Assembly (NCBI GenBank): GCA_046349855.1
Contig: JAXMBM010000009.1
Coordinates: 87,130-151,129, forward strand
DNA: 64,000 nucleotides
Source: CAIXSC01 sp046349855
GTDB lineage: Bacteria > Planctomycetota > Planctomycetia > Pirellulales > Pirellulaceae
Reading direction: 5' to 3'
The notes beneath the pieces were generated by a model. The model was not told the DNA's origin. It worked only from the letters and a program-made list of their open reading frames with translations, and made no database searches. Every line of letters starts with the position of its first letter. Within the stretch, counting starts at the first letter, position 1. Shown one piece after another: positions 1-8,658 of this stretch. A program made the translations under genes and the position numbers.

Positions 1-1526
1 CTCGACGCATTCACTTCGGCCAGCACCAGCCGGTCGCCATGATCGGGGTCCCGATCGTTGGCCAGCAGCGCGGCGGGGACGAGTTTCAGGCGAGTATCTT
101 CCCGAGTGGCCGTGGCGTCATCGATGGCGACGGGCAAGTCGTTCACTCCCACCAGCGTGACACGATGGGTGGTGTCGTCGGCGAACGTCCCGTTTTCGAT
201 GGCCATGAAGTCGATGAAGTCGTCCAGCGTCTCTCCCTGAGCCAGCGACTGAAACGCGGTGACACCCGTCGGGTCGTACAGGAACGCTCCGCGCGCATTG
301 GTGACGGCGACGTCGGCGCCCAGGCGGGACTGCGGAGCGTAGGCGTAGACCGTCACCTGAGGATAGCGGGCCGCATCGGCCGCCCCCAGGAGGCTGCCGG
401 ACGCGAGGTTCAACACCTGATCCACCGGGTGATTGGCCGTGCTGGCGGCTTGCGCGGCAAAGCTGCGGATCGGCAGGAAGGCCGAGTTATTGCCCGTGTT
501 GCTCTCGGTGAAACCGGCCGCCGTGATCGACGCCTTGACGTAGCGTGCCCACGCCGGCGCTGGGGGAAGTTCTCCCACCACCGCCTGGGCCAGACTGTTG
601 TTCCAATAGACGCCCCAGGGCCCCGAGGTCGTGGACACGGGAATGGCTTCGAGCGTGGCGCCGGCGGTCGCGTCCGACGCCCAAGACAGTTGCAGGTTAC
701 CCACCGGAGTCGTGGGGCCCGCCGCGGGAGCAGGCGGCGCCTTCCCCAGCACTTCGATACTGATCTCCACCTGACCATGCTGGGCATCGAGCACATCGAA
801 GGCTGGCGAGCCCGCCGGCTGCGTGACTTCGACCCAGTCGGCCGGCAAACGCGGGACCCCGTTGCGTGCCGCCAGCGTCAACACAAAATCGGTGGGCGCC
901 GAGTTAGCCCAGGTGACGGACGCGGCCGGCGAAGTTCGGGTGACCCCACTCGAAGCATCCGCATAATTGATGGCGGCCGTGGACGCGGTGGCATCGAACG
1001 TCCCCGAGTACTTCGACCGCAGGCCTCCAAAGTACACCGGGAACGGATTCTCGGCCGGACAGAAACCGCCGGTCAGATCGGTGTACTGTGTGTAGACCGT
1101 CGATGAGGAATTGGCCGAGGTGACGGTGATCTTCTTCTGCGCCGCGTCGAGACTCAGCTCCAGCGCTCCCTCGTCGCGTATCGTGTGATTGGAGCAGTTC
1201 CGCCAGGAGCCGCCAAAGAACACCTGATCGCCGCCCGAGCCGGTCGCCGTTCCGTCGAACGTCGCCTGCCCCAGACTCGGGCTCTCCCAGAAGATGTGGC
1301 CGGTCCCGCTGAACTGGCCATTGGTGATCGAGTCGCGGTAGTCACTCAGCTGCAAATCGAAGCGAAACGTGCCCGACAGCGAAAAATCGTCGTCGCGAAA
1401 TACGTGCAGCAGGGACGCGGTCGCCAGTAACCGCCGATCCTCCAGCCGTTCGCCCCACAACCACCGGACGGGTCGTTTCGCCGGACGCTCACGACGCCCG
1501 TGCGACCTCACGCGCACTCGTACCAT
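1..1526 (-). CDS. Planctomycete surface/extracellular protein, C-terminus off the window edge
   Basis: The minus strand is open from an ATG at 1526 to the left edge (508 codons), with a purine-rich ribosome site (GAGGGG) 6 bases upstream. The N-terminus is Arg-rich and then carries the motif WGERLEDRRLLATA, the planctomycete export-type signature also found near the start of the giant protein at 42139. A long Gly/Ser/Thr/Asp-rich extracellular-type sequence follows, with no transmembrane segment. The last visible 65 or so residues (VTLVGVNDLPVAIDDATATR, then ALLANDRDPDHGD) look like a tandem-95/cadherin-like repeat, usually present in many copies, so the full protein is probably much longer. 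Role inferred: secreted or cell-surface adhesin or matrix protein. It lies 148 bp downstream of the next gene on the same strand. The long plus-strand frame opposite it is a shadow. Confidence 0.85.
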   Translation of the reverse strand, partial: MVRVRVRSHGRRERPAKRPVRWLWGERLEDRRLLATASLLHVFRDDDFSLSGTFRFDLQLSDYRDSITNGQFSGTGHIFWESPSLGQATFDGTATGSGGDQVFFGGSWRNCSNHTIRDEGALELSLDAAQKKITVTSANSSSTVYTQYTDLTGGFCPAENPFPVYFGGLRSKYSGTFDATASTAAINYADASSGVTRTSPAASVTWANSAPTDFVLTLAARNGVPRLPADWVEVTQPAGSPAFDVLDAQHGQVEISIEVLGKAPPAPAAGPTTPVGNLQLSWASDATAGATLEAIPVSTTSGPWGVYWNNSLAQAVVGELPPAPAWARYVKASITAAGFTESNTGNNSAFLPIRSFAAQAASTANHPVDQVLNLASGSLLGAADAARYPQVTVYAYAPQSRLGADVAVTNARGAFLYDPTGVTAFQSLAQGETLDDFIDFMAIENGTFADDTTHRVTLVGVNDLPVAIDDATATREDTRLKLVPAALLANDRDPDHGDRLVLAEVNAS

Positions 1527-1674
1527 GCCTGACCCCTCGTCCCCCTCGGCGCTCGGCTCCCGCTTCGCCACCCCGCCAGCCCAAGTCAGGCGGCGGGTAC
1601 GCGGAACCCGGGATAGCGCCAACGCGAGCTTGCACCCTAGTTGCCGGCGCGGATACGTGCAAGCGAATGGCCGG

Positions 1675-3621
1675 TCAGGGGACGCGCTGGAACTCCAGAC
1701 CTGCGGTGGATTCTGGCATCCCCAGGAGTCGGAAGGTGAATTGGTTGGCCCCCTGCGATTGCACTTCTCCCACCATCGTTCCCTGAGCACCGCCGTCAAG
1801 CACCAGGGTGTCGCTGGTCGTCACCAGTTGGCCCCGGATCTCACGCGCCGGCTGCCCGGTCGAATTCGCCTGCCAGACAAAGTTCGACTGCTCATCCACC
1901 GTCAGCTCGATCTTCGTCCCGTCGGCCGCGGCACGCCAGCGCCCCACCAGATCGGTGCTCGGAGCGGCAGCGTCCGCATTGTCAGCGCGGGGAGCGGGAG
2001 CTGGCGGGGGCGCGGGAGCCTCATCCGCGTCCGCTTCCTCGCGGCCCTGCCGTTCGAGCGCGTCGAGCATCCGCCGCGCGGTGACATCCTGCGGCTGATG
2101 CTTGACAACGTTCTGCAGTGCATGGATGGCCGCCTCGTTCTCTCCCAGCACCAGATAGTGGTAGGCCAGGACAAATGCCGCGGCTGCGTCGTCGGGGGTC
2201 GACTTGCAATGCTGCTCCAAACGCCGCAGCTGTCCGGTGTACTCGCCACTATCCGCATACAGGCTGCTCAGAGTCGTCCAGTCCATGCCCGGTGCACTGG
2301 CCAGCAGAGCGTTGAGTGTCGCCGCAGCAGCACGATAGTCGCCCAGAGCGAATTGGCAGAGCGCCCGCAATTCATGAATCACCGGATCGCCACGCTGCCG
2401 GCGTGCGGCGCGGTCGAGCGTCGCGAGCGCGGCGCGGTACTGCCGGCCAGCAAACTGCTCCCGGGCCTCATCCACCAGCGCCAGCGCCGGATCGTCCGCC
2501 GGAGGTGCCGCCACGGCCGGTGCCCCCGCCGGCACGTCTCCATCCACCATATAGTTGTTGACCACGATCGGCTGCGAGTAGTCGTACACCGGTGCCGCCG
2601 CCGCCACGTAGTACGGATTGACGTAGGGAACTCCCAGACCCCACGTCGACCACGACCCGTAGCCCCAGGTCGTCACGCCGAACGTCACCGGTGCGTACCA
2701 GAGAGCCCGGTTCCAGCAGCCGTGGTACCAGCCGTGATAGTGGTGGTGGACGTGGTGACCATACCAATGGTCGTGCCAGTGGTTCTGCCAGTCGTTATGC
2801 CAGCCGTGCCCCCAGCCCCAATCCGGACGATTCCACCAGGACGGATTCGGTCGCGGCGGGACTCCCGGCAGCGGGACCGGGTGCGGCCGACCACCAATTC
2901 CCGGACGAGGTGGCCGCCCCTCCGGCCAAGGCGGATTCAGTCCCGGCCGACCCACCACGCCCGGCAACGTCGTCGGCCGACCGCCCGGATCCGGCTTGAT
3001 TCCCGGTCCAGGCTTGCCCTCGGGACGCGACGGTCCCACGATCCCGGGAAGAGTGGTCGGTCGATTCAAGTCACTGATTCCCGGACGAGGTGGGCGAGTG
3101 CCGCCGCCGGGAGTGCCGCCGCCGGGAATGATGATGCCGGGCTTCTGATCGAGGGGCGGTCGAACGGTTCCTCCGCCGGGCCGCGAAGTGACGCCGCCCA
3201 GATCCGGGCGCGTGGCCGGCCTCAAGTTTCCCGGTGGCTGCACGGCGGGCCGCGTGATGCCGGACGTTGCCCCGCCGCCCGGGGCAGGGCGCGACGACGT
3301 GTGCAATCCACCCAGCGACGGAGAGCTGGGGCGCGTGGTCGGCCGCGGAGCACTCGGCGCCGGTCGGGAAACCTGCGGGTGCGACACCGCGGGACGGGAG
3401 ACCTGCGGGCTCGTGGGCCGAGGGGCGGGTCGAGCCGCTCCGGCACTCATCCCGCCGCGTCCGCCACTGGGGCCGGCGGGTCGTGCACCACCCAGTCCGC
3501 CACCGCCCACCTGTCCGGCCGAAGGTCGGGCGGCCACGGGCGTCACGAGGACCAGGGTCGTCAGCGCCAACAGGATCGTTCCCAGTCCCAGGAAACATCG
3601 TTTACGCAGGATGCTGGACAT
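1675..3621 (-). CDS. Secreted Pro/Gly-rich, His/Trp-rich protein with TPR repeats
   Basis: This 648-residue protein has an N-terminal signal peptide (hydrophobic stretch about residues 12-30, cleavage near PVAA-R). Residues 35-265 are low-complexity Pro/Gly/Arg/Ser with recurring units such as RPTTLPG. Residues about 265-310 are extraordinarily rich in His and Trp (for example HNDWQNHWHDHWYGHHVHHH), which could bind metal. A Tyr-rich stretch follows, then TPR-like helices at about residues 380-530 (EAREQFAGRQYRAALATLDR and similar), an acidic Ala/Pro linker and a C-terminal domain of about 90 residues resembling a small beta-barrel (starts LVGRWRAAADGTKIELTVDE). No enzymatic motif was recognised. 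Probably a periplasmic or surface scaffold protein. The start is the only ATG that gives the signal peptide. Confidence 0.8.
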   Translation of the reverse strand: MSSILRKRCFLGLGTILLALTTLVLVTPVAARPSAGQVGGGGLGGARPAGPSGGRGGMSAGAARPAPRPTSPQVSRPAVSHPQVSRPAPSAPRPTTRPSSPSLGGLHTSSRPAPGGGATSGITRPAVQPPGNLRPATRPDLGGVTSRPGGGTVRPPLDQKPGIIIPGGGTPGGGTRPPRPGISDLNRPTTLPGIVGPSRPEGKPGPGIKPDPGGRPTTLPGVVGRPGLNPPWPEGRPPRPGIGGRPHPVPLPGVPPRPNPSWWNRPDWGWGHGWHNDWQNHWHDHWYGHHVHHHYHGWYHGCWNRALWYAPVTFGVTTWGYGSWSTWGLGVPYVNPYYVAAAAPVYDYSQPIVVNNYMVDGDVPAGAPAVAAPPADDPALALVDEAREQFAGRQYRAALATLDRAARRQRGDPVIHELRALCQFALGDYRAAAATLNALLASAPGMDWTTLSSLYADSGEYTGQLRRLEQHCKSTPDDAAAAFVLAYHYLVLGENEAAIHALQNVVKHQPQDVTARRMLDALERQGREEADADEAPAPPPAPAPRADNADAAAPSTDLVGRWRAAADGTKIELTVDEQSNFVWQANSTGQPAREIRGQLVTTSDTLVLDGGAQGTMVGEVQSQGANQFTFRLLGMPESTAGLEFQRVP

Positions 3622-3654
3622 GGCAGGTTCCTCGCAGGATGTTCCGTCGCCGAG

Positions 3655-4635
3655 CTACCGCTGAGCGGCGGGTGGGCGGCGCGTGACCACAATCTCAAAG
3701 TCCTCCGCCGCCGTACTGCCGATCAGCCGATCGCGCCCCTCGAGGTGAAACCGATCGGCCCCCTGGCGGCGCAGGCGAAGTGTCGCCGAACCACTCTGGC
3801 CATCCGCCAGCACACCGGTCGACTTGAGCACCCAGACGTCGGGATTGCCCGCCGCCGCGTCGGGCACCTGCGTCCAGCGTCCCTCGGAAAACGCGCCATC
3901 CGCCTCGAACAGCCACGAGCGAATCGTCTGCGCCTGGGGATCCCAGCCGATGCGCTGCGTCGTCTGCCGCTGCGGCTTGCCTGCGGTCACGACCTGGAAT
4001 TCGCCGAGCAGATAGTTCTTGTCGTCGGACCAGCGGTACGAGATCCGCACCGAGGCTTCGCCGCCTTCGTTGATCCAGTCCCCGACCAGCCAGGCCAGAG
4101 GCTGGAGATAGTCGCCCGGTCGAGCCGGCGGATCGTCGGTGAACTCCCGCACCGAAGCGATCAGCCACTCGTTCCCCACCTTGGTGCGCACGGTGGAATA
4201 GCGGAGCTGTGCGCGTCCCCCATCGGTCTCACGTGCCAACACGCGCGTTCCCTCTTCGATCGCCAGCTGCGGTCCGACGGTGCGGACCGATTCGATTTCG
4301 ACCGTCAACCGCGTGCCGGCGAACTGACCGAAGTAGCGCGTGAACAGCGTCTTGATTTCACCGCGACCGCGGTACACCGTCCCTTCCTCGTCAATCCATT
4401 CGCCCTCGGGCACGAACTGCTGGCTCACCGCCTCGGCATCCCCCGCATTGAACGCCTGGACGAACCGGTCCGCGGCAGCCTGGACTTCCGCCGTGACCTC
4501 TTTCTCCTGAGCGCGACTCACGGTCGCCAACAGCAGCAGGCCGAAGCTGCCCAGGACCAGCGCTCCCAGGTGCCGCGGCGTCCCACCGCTCGAACCGCAC
4601 CTCCCGGTAACCGCTCGCCAATCTTGCGTTGTCAT
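3655..4635 (-). CDS. Secreted SnoaL-like/DUF4440-type protein
   Basis: The start was chosen at the ATG at 4635 (326 residues), preceded by GGGTGA. A longer frame upstream adds 21 residues unlike a protein start. Residues 24-40 form a hydrophobic signal segment ending in VSRA-Q. Residues about 48-170 have the pattern of the SgcJ/EcaC or DUF4440 branch of the SnoaL-like fold (VQAAADRFVQAFNAGDAEAV, then a Gly-rich strand GRGEIKTLFTRYF). The C-terminal half (PLAWLVGDWINEGGEASVRI onwards) resembles a second beta-barrel that reads like a lipid- or ligand-binding domain. Such proteins often bind small ligands, and the specific role is unknown. It is transcribed in the same direction as the TPR protein 33 bp downstream and could be co-transcribed with it. 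It diverges from the oxidoreductase gene at 4892. Confidence 0.75.
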   Translation of the reverse strand: MTTQDWRAVTGRCGSSGGTPRHLGALVLGSFGLLLLATVSRAQEKEVTAEVQAAADRFVQAFNAGDAEAVSQQFVPEGEWIDEEGTVYRGRGEIKTLFTRYFGQFAGTRLTVEIESVRTVGPQLAIEEGTRVLARETDGGRAQLRYSTVRTKVGNEWLIASVREFTDDPPARPGDYLQPLAWLVGDWINEGGEASVRISYRWSDDKNYLLGEFQVVTAGKPQRQTTQRIGWDPQAQTIRSWLFEADGAFSEGRWTQVPDAAAGNPDVWVLKSTGVLADGQSGSATLRLRRQGADRFHLEGRDRLIGSTAAEDFEIVVTRRPPAAQR

Positions 4636-4891
4636 GAAGTCACCCGTGGCAGGAATAGCGGGCGCCCCCCATCCACCGCCGACACGGCGTTCGAGCACCC
4701 ACGTTTCCTATTGTGGCCGGTCGGACCCAGAGGGCGAAAGGGGCGATGGTCCGCCACCGTGTGCCGGCTTGCCCCCGTCAGCCCGCGGGTTCCGCCCGCA
4801 TCCGCAGCGGGTCCAGCCCATGCCACCCGCGGGGCGGCCCGTAGTATCGGCTGGCCGCCGCCGATAAGATGGCTCGCGGGAGAGTCTGTTC

Positions 4892-6202
4892 ATGCATCGA
4901 GTGAGTCGGCGTACGGTACTGGCGGCTGGTCTGGCCGCGGCGGCAGGCGGCGGATTTCATGCGTCCCCGGTGGGTGCGCAAGATCCACCGCGCGTGAAGA
5001 GTCCCAACGAGCGGTGGCGGATCGGCGCCATCGGCCTGCGGTACCAGGGTTCGGTGATCACTCGCGAGGCGACGGCGTTCGGCGACGTGGTGGCCCTGTG
5101 CGACGTCGATCGGCATGTGCGGGAGCAGGCACGCGCGAGCTTCGGCAGCACCGCTGCGATCTACGAAGATTATCGCGATCTGCTGGCGCGGCAGAACCTC
5201 GACGTGGTGCTCATCGGTGCTCCCGACCACTGGCACGTGCGGATGGCCGCCGACGCCTGCCGAGCCGGCAAGGACGTGTATGTCGAAAAGCCGCTCACAC
5301 TCACCGTGGACGAAGGTCGCCGGCTGCTCCCGATCGTCCAGCAGACGGGCCGCGTCGTGCAGGTGGGGACGTGGCAGCGGAGCGATCAGCGATTCCGTCA
5401 GGCGGCCGAACTGGTGCGCGCCGGCCGCCTGGGGACGGTCCGCAAGGTACAAATCGTCCTCGGCAAGAACGCTCAAGGCGGCCCCTTTGCCACGACCCCC
5501 ACTCCCTCGCATCTGAATTGGGACCGCTGGCTCGGACCCGCTCCGCTCGTCCCCTACACGCCCGAACGTTGCCACTACACGTTTCGCTACTGGTACGAGT
5601 ATGCGGGCGGGGAGATCACCGATACGGGAGCTCACCACCTGGACATCGCCCAGTGGGCCCTCGGCGTCCAGCAGACGGGTCCGATAGCCATCTCGGCACA
5701 GGCCAGGCTGCCCGACGTCCCTCAGGGCTACAACGTGCCGCTGGAATACCGCGTCGTGCTGAAGTACGCCCATGGCTGCGAAATCGAACTGCTCGACCAG
5801 GGCCGTTCGGGCATTCTGTTCACCGGCGACGATGGGCGGATCTTTGTGAGTCGCGGAGCGATCACCGGAGCGCCGGTCGAAGAGCTCGCGCGGCACCCCC
5901 TGCCCCGCGACGCCTACCAGCTGTACGACGGCGATGATCTGGCCCGCCCCGAACTCTCCGGCAAGATCGACGCCATCCGCAACCACATGGCGAATTTCTA
6001 CGACTGCACCGTGTCCCGCCGCAGTCCCATTTCGGATGTGGTGAGTCAGCACCGGTCGGCCTCGGCCTGCCACCTCGCCAACCTCGCCTGCCGGCTGGGC
6101 CGCGACCTCCGCTGGGATCCCACCGCGGAACATTGCCCCGGCGACGACGCGGCGAATCAACTGCTGGCCCGCCCCGCCCGGGAAGGCTACGAAACCCTCT
6201 GA
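4892..6202 (+). CDS. Tat-exported Gfo/Idh/MocA-family oxidoreductase
   Basis: A 436-residue protein that begins with a twin-arginine signal (VSRRTVLAAGLAAAAGG). An NAD(P)-binding Rossmann region follows (GAIGLRYQGSVIT), then the family hallmark DVYVEKPLTLTVDEG, which carries the Glu-Lys-Pro motif. The C-terminal half contains GGEITDTGAHHLDIAQWALG, typical of the bacterial Gfo/Idh/MocA C-terminal domain, with the His-His pair at the expected active-site place. Family members reduce or oxidise sugars or sugar-like polyols with NAD(P). The exported planctomycete versions are numerous, and their substrates are mostly unknown. The gene is followed 26 bp later by fumarase, so both may share a transcript. 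A paralogue lies at 12878. Confidence 0.9.
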   Translation: MHRVSRRTVLAAGLAAAAGGGFHASPVGAQDPPRVKSPNERWRIGAIGLRYQGSVITREATAFGDVVALCDVDRHVREQARASFGSTAAIYEDYRDLLARQNLDVVLIGAPDHWHVRMAADACRAGKDVYVEKPLTLTVDEGRRLLPIVQQTGRVVQVGTWQRSDQRFRQAAELVRAGRLGTVRKVQIVLGKNAQGGPFATTPTPSHLNWDRWLGPAPLVPYTPERCHYTFRYWYEYAGGEITDTGAHHLDIAQWALGVQQTGPIAISAQARLPDVPQGYNVPLEYRVVLKYAHGCEIELLDQGRSGILFTGDDGRIFVSRGAITGAPVEELARHPLPRDAYQLYDGDDLARPELSGKIDAIRNHMANFYDCTVSRRSPISDVVSQHRSASACHLANLACRLGRDLRWDPTAEHCPGDDAANQLLARPAREGYETL

Positions 6203-6228
6203 TCTCTTTGTCGTCTGGGAGCTGCACC

Positions 6229-7860
6229 ATGTCCGCCCCTTCGTTCCAGTTCCAGGAACTCTTTGAACTCGGAGCCGACGATACGACCTATCGCCTGCTC
6301 ACGGCCGAACATGTTCGCGTGGCATCGTTCGAGGGCCGCGATCTGCTGTGCGTCGCTCCCGAAGCCCTGACGCTGCTCAGCGCCCAGGCCTTCCATGACA
6401 TCAACTTTTTTCTCCGTCCGGCCCATCTCCGCCAGGTCGCCGCCATCCTCGATGACCCGGAAGCGTCGGACAACGACCGCATGGTGGCCCTCACCATGCT
6501 GAAGAACGCGGACGTGTCGAGCGCCGGCGTGCTGCCGTTCTGCCAGGACACGGGCACCGCCACCATTCTGGGCAAGAAGGGGCACGCTGTCTGGTCGACC
6601 GGGGATGAGGCCGCACTGGCGTGCGGCGTGTTCCAGGCCTACGCCGAAAACAACCTGCGATACTCGCAAAACGCCCCGCTCAACATGTGGGACGAAAAGA
6701 ACACCAACACCAACCTGCCGGCCCAGATCGACCTGCTGGCCTGCGACGGCGACAGCTACCGCTTCCTGTTCATCGCCAAAGGAGGCGGCTCGGCCAACAA
6801 GTCGTTCCTCTATCAGGAAACCCGCGCCGTCCTCAATCCCAAGACGTTCGTCGATTTCCTCACCCAGAAAATGGTCTCGCTCGGCACGGCCGCCTGCCCT
6901 CCCTATCACCTGGCCATCGTGGTCGGTGGCACCTCGGCCGAAGCGACGATGAAAACGGTGAAGCTGGCGTCGACCAAGTACCTGGACCACCTCCCCACGA
7001 CCGGGAACGCACTGGGCCGCGCCTTCCGCGACCTTGAACTCGAAGCCCAGCTGCTTGAGTCGGCACGGCGCTGCGGCATCGGCGCCCAGTTCGGCGGCAA
7101 GTACTTTGCGCTCGATGTCCGCGTGATCCGCCTGCCGCGCCACGGCGCGTCGTTCCCCATCGGTATCGGGGTCTCGTGCAGCGCCGACCGGCAGGCCAAG
7201 GGGAAGATCACGCGCGACGGCGTGTTCCTCGAACAGCTCGAAATGCAGCCGCTCCGTTACATCCCCGAGGCCCTGCGGGAACGCCGCGACGAGACGGCGG
7301 TCCGCATCAACCTGCGGCGCCCGATGGCGGAGATCCGAGCGGAACTTTCCCGGTATCCCGTGACCACGCGCCTGCTGCTCGATGGCCCCATTGTCGTGGC
7401 CCGCGACATCGCCCACGCCAAACTCAAGGAACGACTCGACGCCGGCCAGCCTCTGCCCGATTACTTCAAGGCTCATCCCGTGTATTACGCCGGTCCCGCC
7501 AAGACTCCCGCGGGTCTGCCCAGCGGCTCGTTCGGCCCCACCACCGCCGGCCGCATGGACGCCTACGTCGACGCTTTCCAGCAGGCCGGCGGCAGCCTGG
7601 TGATGATCGCCAAGGGGAACCGCGGCCAGCAGGTCACCGACGCCTGCAAGAAACACGGCGGCTTCTACCTCGGCAGCATCGGCGGCCCCGCCGCCATCCT
7701 GGCCAAGGAGAACATCCGCCGAGTGGAAGTGGTCGAGTTTCCGGAACTGGGGATGGAAGCCATCTGGCGGATCGAAGTCGAGAACTTCCCGGCGTTCATC
7801 CTGGTAGATGATAAGGGACACGACTTCTTCGCCAGCGTCGGACCCGGCTGCGCCCACTGA
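6229..7860 (+). CDS. fumA: Fumarate hydratase, class I, single-chain (iron-sulfur)
   Basis: A 543-residue cytoplasmic enzyme of the TCA cycle that interconverts fumarate and L-malate. The start is the ATG at 6229 after GGGAG; the frame stays open further upstream but overlaps the previous gene. The three cysteines that hold the catalytic 4Fe-4S cluster fall at C105 (LPFCQDTGT), C223 (AACPPYH) and C317 (GVSCSADRQ), almost exactly the positions 105, 224 and 318 of E. coli FumA. The N-terminal alpha domain spans about 1-330. The C-terminal beta domain (about 350-543) carries AKGNRGQQVTDACKKHGG and YLGSIGGPAAILA. Length matches the single-chain class I enzymes (about 540-550 residues). It ends 5 bp from the convergent TetR gene. 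The enzyme assignment is firm, while the choice between FumA- and FumB-type naming is arbitrary. Confidence 0.96.
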   Translation: MSAPSFQFQELFELGADDTTYRLLTAEHVRVASFEGRDLLCVAPEALTLLSAQAFHDINFFLRPAHLRQVAAILDDPEASDNDRMVALTMLKNADVSSAGVLPFCQDTGTATILGKKGHAVWSTGDEAALACGVFQAYAENNLRYSQNAPLNMWDEKNTNTNLPAQIDLLACDGDSYRFLFIAKGGGSANKSFLYQETRAVLNPKTFVDFLTQKMVSLGTAACPPYHLAIVVGGTSAEATMKTVKLASTKYLDHLPTTGNALGRAFRDLELEAQLLESARRCGIGAQFGGKYFALDVRVIRLPRHGASFPIGIGVSCSADRQAKGKITRDGVFLEQLEMQPLRYIPEALRERRDETAVRINLRRPMAEIRAELSRYPVTTRLLLDGPIVVARDIAHAKLKERLDAGQPLPDYFKAHPVYYAGPAKTPAGLPSGSFGPTTAGRMDAYVDAFQQAGGSLVMIAKGNRGQQVTDACKKHGGFYLGSIGGPAAILAKENIRRVEVVEFPELGMEAIWRIEVENFPAFILVDDKGHDFFASVGPGCAH

Positions 7861-7865
7861 CCGAC

Positions 7866-8645
7866 TCACCGCCCCCCACGACTCCACGTCGCCACAAACC
7901 AGTCGATGACCTGGTCGAGTTCCTCGATCGTCGGCCAGCGCGGCATTTCCATGAGCGCATGCGGAAAGAACCACGCGACGGCGTAGAGCAGAATCCGCGC
8001 GTCGGCCGCCGGATCGGCGATCCGCCATTCTTTCCGCGCCACACCGTCGCGGAGCAGTTCGGTAACCAACGTCCACATCAGCCGTGATTCGTCGGCCAGC
8101 CGATCCGGCTGCACGCGGAGCACCTCGCGCGCCAGCTCGGCGGCAAACCGCGAGCCGGTCCGCGTCTCCTGAGCGGCGAGAAACCGTGCCCGCAGGTACT
8201 GCCGCAGCCGATCCGCTGCCGTCCCGCCGCTCCGCACAATCTGTTCCCCCTGCACTCGATGCGTTTCCGCAAACTGCCCGGCGCAAGCCGCCATCAACTG
8301 GTCCTTGTCGCGGTAGTACAGGTAGAGCGTCCCGACCGCGACGCCGACATCCGCAGCAATCTCCCGCATCGTCGTCTTGCGAAAGCCGTAATGCCGAAAC
8401 CGCTCCCGCGCCGCCTGCACGATCCGCTCACGCTTCTCGTCCCGCGGCTGCTCCGTCGGCGGCTGCTCCGTCGGCGCCGGCGATGGAGCGGCGAGCAGTT
8501 CACCGCCTGGTACCGCCGAGCGCTCTTCCGGACCGGCGGCGGTCGACCTGGTTCGAGCGCCGCGGCGCGAGGCGGCGTCCCGAGCGGAACGCGACGGCGA
8601 ACGGCTCGTGGCGGAACGGGGTGGCGGACGGCGGTCGGCAGCCAT
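7866..8645 (-). CDS. TetR/AcrR-family transcriptional regulator
   Basis: A 259-residue regulator starting at the ATG at 8645, only 13 bp after the P450 stop codon, so the two form an operon with P450 first. Residues 1-70 are an unusual basic, Pro/Ser/Ala-rich extension. The helix-turn-helix follows (IVQAARERFRHYGFRKTTMR, then EIAADVGVAVGTLYLYYRDK), the classic TetR pattern. The C-terminal half is helical and ligand-binding, with a Trp/Phe-rich end. Such proteins usually repress their own operon and release DNA on binding a small hydrophobic ligand. The palindrome upstream of the P450 gene (10130-10156) is the natural candidate operator. The N-terminal extension is longer than usual for the family, so an internal start is possible, but no better ribosome site was seen. 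Confidence 0.9.
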   Translation of the reverse strand: MAADRRPPPRSATSRSPSRSARDAASRRGARTRSTAAGPEERSAVPGGELLAAPSPAPTEQPPTEQPRDEKRERIVQAARERFRHYGFRKTTMREIAADVGVAVGTLYLYYRDKDQLMAACAGQFAETHRVQGEQIVRSGGTAADRLRQYLRARFLAAQETRTGSRFAAELAREVLRVQPDRLADESRLMWTLVTELLRDGVARKEWRIADPAADARILLYAVAWFFPHALMEMPRWPTIEELDQVIDWFVATWSRGGR

Positions 8646-8658
8646 GAGAGATCCTTGC

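Noticed and set aside
39..1106. Long open frame on the plus strand opposite the left-edge gene
   Set aside because: It has an Arg/Gly-rich composition without protein-like hydrophobic pattern. The minus strand encodes a coherent extracellular protein with a start, ribosome site and known motifs.
1369..5937. 1522-codon open frame on the plus strand
   Set aside because: It is an artefact of high GC: the minus strand and the other plus frame carry clear genes with signal peptides and domain motifs over the same bases.
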